From positions 310,001 through 374,000 of the forward strand of contig CAXXFH010000005.1 of the NCBI GenBank assembly GCA_963677085.2: DNA of 64,000 nt, in the 5' to 3' direction. Both the position numbers and the translations under genes were made by a program. Shown piece by piece: positions 61,681-64,000 of the stretch; the first letter of the stretch is position 1, and every line of letters begins with the position of its first letter. The notes under the pieces are model-generated. The model searched no databases, was not told the DNA's origin, and saw only the letters and a program-made list of their open reading frames with translations. The DNA is from G963677085 sp963677085 (GTDB lineage: Bacteria > Planctomycetota > Planctomycetia > Pirellulales > Thermoguttaceae).

Positions 61681-63306
61681 TCAACCGAGATGCTCGTAGC
61701 CAACGAGTGTCATGAAATCGGTAAATTCATCGGAAAAAGCGATGTCTTCAATTAGCGTACGAGCCAATTCGTAGTGGCCCGTGTCAAACTGTTCGGCACC
61801 CACGGCATTGTGGAGCGCTGCCATTTGCTGCTCGAACAACGTACGACACAGTTCTCTCGTAACCGAGCGTCCGTCGGCCAAGCGTGCGTCGGCGTGATGC
61901 AACCATTGCCAAATCTGGCTTCGGGAGATTTCCGCCGTAGCAGCGTCTTCCATCAGATTGTAAAGCGGCACACACCCGTTGCCCCCGAGCCACGAAGCCA
62001 TGTACTGGATACCAACATCGATATTCTGACAGAGGCCGCGTTCGGTGATCTCTCCCGTGGGCACGGTAAGCAGGTCCCGGGCCGACACCTGGACGTCGTC
62101 GCGTTGGCGATCGATCTGGTGAGCTCCGGGCATCTTGGCATCGAACGCCTCTTTGGCAATACCAACCAATCCGGGATGAGCCACCCAGGTTCCATCGTGC
62201 CCATCACCCGCTTCGCGTTCCTTGTCGGCTCGCACCTTGCCCAGTGCTTCGGCGTTAGCCTCCGGATCGTCCTTGATGGGAATCTGCGCGGCCATACCCC
62301 CGATCGCGTGGATACCACGACGGTGGCATGTCTTAATCGCCAGCAACGAGTAGGAACGCATGCAGTGGGTCGTCATCGTCACCTGAGCTCGATCTGGCAT
62401 AAGGAAATCGCGATGCGCATGGAGCTTTTTGATGATGCTGAAGATGTAGTCCCACCGCCCGCAATTAAGGCCGGCCGAGTGGTCGCGCAGTTCGTAGAGG
62501 ATTTCGTCCATCTCGAAGGCGGCCAAGATAGTTTCGATCAACACGGTCGCCCGAATACTTCCTCGCGGAATCCCCAATTCATCCTGAGCCATATTGAAGA
62601 CGTCGTTCCAAAGCCTTGCTTCTTTGTGGCTTTCCAGCTTGGGCAGATAGAAGTAAGGACCGGAACCTTTTTCCAGCAGCTTCTGCGCATTGTGGTAAAA
62701 ATAGATACCAAAATCGAACAGAGCACCGGGAATGGGGCGACCGTCGAACAATACGTGTTTTTCCGGCAGATGCAGTCCTCGCGGACGCACGAGCAACGTG
62801 GCCGTTCGCTCGTTGAGCGTATAATGTTTCCCTGCCGGATTGGTGTAGGTAATCGTCCCGTCGACGGCATCACGCAAGTTCAACTGCCCGCGCACGTTGT
62901 TGGCCCACGTCGGCGAGTTCGAGTCTTCGAAGTCGGCCATATAGACGTTGGCGCCCGAGTTGAGCGCGTTGATCACCATCTTCCTGTCTACCGGGCCGGT
63001 AATCTCCACCCGACGATCTTGGAGGTCGTTGGGAATTGGCGCCACCGACCAGGTGTCCCCGCGTACGCGCGCGGTCTCGGGCAGGAAGTCGGGCAAGCTG
63101 CCGTCGTTGATCTCTTGCTGCCGTTCGCGTCGGGCGTGCAACAGTTGGTCGCGTTGTGACGTAAACTCACGCACGAGCTTCTCAACAAAACGAAGTGCCC
63201 CGGAGGTAAGTACTTCGGTCGCCTCTACAACTTGAGGGCCAACGACTTGCAGGCCTTCGGTTTGGGTTTGCCCTTCGGATCGGGCTTGAGGGTGCAATCG
63301 GCTCAC
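61681..63306 (-). CDS. aceB: Malate synthase A
   Basis: The GTG at 63306 sits 8 bp after AAGGAGA and is preferred to the GTG at 63354, which has no ribosome binding site; it gives 541 residues, usual for malate synthase A. MADFEDSNSPTW near residue 125 and ATVLIETILAAFEMDEILYELRDHSAGLNCGRWDY near 235-270 (written here as the family's continuous signature in two halves: ATVLIETILAAFEMDEI and LYELRDHSAGLNCGRWDY) mark the active site. GTWVAHPGLV near 375 and ASWLGGNGCVPLYNLMEDAATAEI near 435 complete the pattern. It condenses glyoxylate with acetyl-CoA to malate, completing the glyoxylate shunt with aceA downstream. Confidence 0.95.
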   Translation of the reverse strand: MSRLHPQARSEGQTQTEGLQVVGPQVVEATEVLTSGALRFVEKLVREFTSQRDQLLHARRERQQEINDGSLPDFLPETARVRGDTWSVAPIPNDLQDRRVEITGPVDRKMVINALNSGANVYMADFEDSNSPTWANNVRGQLNLRDAVDGTITYTNPAGKHYTLNERTATLLVRPRGLHLPEKHVLFDGRPIPGALFDFGIYFYHNAQKLLEKGSGPYFYLPKLESHKEARLWNDVFNMAQDELGIPRGSIRATVLIETILAAFEMDEILYELRDHSAGLNCGRWDYIFSIIKKLHAHRDFLMPDRAQVTMTTHCMRSYSLLAIKTCHRRGIHAIGGMAAQIPIKDDPEANAEALGKVRADKEREAGDGHDGTWVAHPGLVGIAKEAFDAKMPGAHQIDRQRDDVQVSARDLLTVPTGEITERGLCQNIDVGIQYMASWLGGNGCVPLYNLMEDAATAEISRSQIWQWLHHADARLADGRSVTRELCRTLFEQQMAALHNAVGAEQFDTGHYELARTLIEDIAFSDEFTDFMTLVGYEHLG

Positions 63307-64000
63307 GGTCTTGATCTCCTTCTGAATGGGACAGTCGCAGGAACGTGCGTCCACTGACTACTGCCTCTGGATATCGACGGAATATCCGACTCACACCTCG
63401 ACCAAAGGCCTAACCTTGGCGACGGTGTGGTTGTGATCGAAAGGGCGGCAAGGCCGCCAGTCACACTGGTACTAACGCATCAACGCGAGAGACTGCTTCG
63501 GTTGGACGCACATCTTTTCCAAAAACCCCGCGATTCTGGGTGTTTGCGTCACAGAAGCGACTCCCGCCCAAGTGTCACAACAGCGGACACCGGCCGAATT
63601 CCGACCGTGTGCTGCCGGACGTAGGTTCGTGCTGCCGATTACTTGAAGAGTAGTACCGTCGACTGATTCGGCAGCGATGAAATGCAGAACTCTCTCCTGC
63701 CCGACCGCCAGAGGCTGCGAAAGGATATCTGCGGGTGATCAGGCGCAGAGCAAGGTCTCTGTCAACCGTATGACAATGCGCTATGTGCAAAACTCACTTA
63801 CTCACCGGTTTGTTCCTTGTATCCATGGACAATCACCCCAGTGTCGCAAGCAAGCGGCTTTTGGACACGTCTTAACTGAATAATAGCAACGTGGGTGGCC
63901 GAGTCAATTCGCGCATTGCGCAAATGCAGCATCGTCGCCCTGGCAACGCATTACGCAGGGCCGCCAACCAAACCGGTGCTACCGCACCCCAGCAAGGTCC
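63307..64000. other. Region upstream of aceB, no gene seen
   Basis: The final 690 bp contain the aceB promoter region and then sequence without a convincing gene. Short open frames (63575-63790 minus, 63677-63883 plus) lack start signals and family patterns. Nothing continuing beyond the window edge could be recognised. Confidence 0.4.

Noticed and set aside
61774..63159. Long plus-strand open frame (461 codons) opposite malate synthase
   Set aside because: It is the antisense of aceB in a GC-rich genome; it has no start signal or family pattern, while aceB is unmistakable.

Overview
The window looks like chromosomal DNA of a planctomycete, most likely in or near the Pirellulales. The main signs are three DUF1559 proteins with pilin-like N-termini, PEP-CTERM proteins, many Tat-exported Gfo/Idh/MocA oxidoreductases and sugar phosphate isomerases, a sulfatase, DUF6807 (PmoA), an ECF sigma factor paired with a FecR-like protein, and small carboxypeptidase-regulatory-like lipoproteins. 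This assignment rests on gene content; no 16S gene, tRNA or rRNA was seen.

Layout. 1-5741: a minus-strand sugar operon (Gfo/Idh, TIM-barrel isomerase, MFS transporter, Tat TIM-barrel isomerase, glucosamine-6-phosphate deaminase cut by the window edge) with a XylR-like AraC regulator upstream; a matching 30-bp direct-repeat operator lies in front of both. 5866-7598: a polysaccharide deacetylase-like gene and a small secreted protein with its terminator. 8036-19450: the most unusual region. A compact minus-strand operon encodes a lysine 2,3-aminomutase, a YkgJ Cys-cluster protein, two ATP-grasp ligases, a GNAT-histone-deacetylase fusion and a GNAT. It converges with a DUF1704 (QEGLA) metallopeptidase gene that an IS630 element has split at a TA. 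It diverges from a sigma-54 enhancer-binding protein gene; a sigma-54-type promoter and two tandem 17-bp palindromes sit between them. 19492-26053: L-rhamnose use (rhamnosidase, NCS1-type permease, RhaA, RhaS-like AraC). 26139-31545: a membrane protein, two FAD oxidoreductases and an IclR regulator with divergent sigma-70 promoters. 31703-35302: PEP-CTERM, DUF1559, lipoprotein and DEDD exonuclease genes. 35318-43846: glycan degradation (BNR sialidase-like, aldo/keto reductase, GH36 alpha-galactosidase, sulfatase) with two GntR regulators. 44247-54147: SMP-30-like, DUF1559, PEP-CTERM, lipoprotein, three Tat Gfo/Idh proteins and DUF6807, with signs of module duplication. 54200-56661: ECF sigma factor and FecR-like membrane protein. 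57911-63306: porin-like protein, IS3 remnant and the glyoxylate shunt pair aceB-aceA.

How it fits together. Most of the window suits a carbohydrate-degrading lifestyle: glycan hydrolases and a sulfatase release sugars, dedicated transporters and isomerases take them up, and local AraC, IclR and GntR regulators control them. The 8-19 kb cluster is different. KamA should supply beta-lysine, ATP-grasp enzymes make amide or peptide bonds, GNAT and HDAC-like enzymes add and remove acyl groups, and DUF1704 proteins are metallopeptidases. I infer a sigma-54-controlled pathway that makes or modifies a beta-lysine-containing peptide or metabolite; its product cannot be read from sequence. I ran no database searches; family calls come from recognised motifs and overall protein layout.
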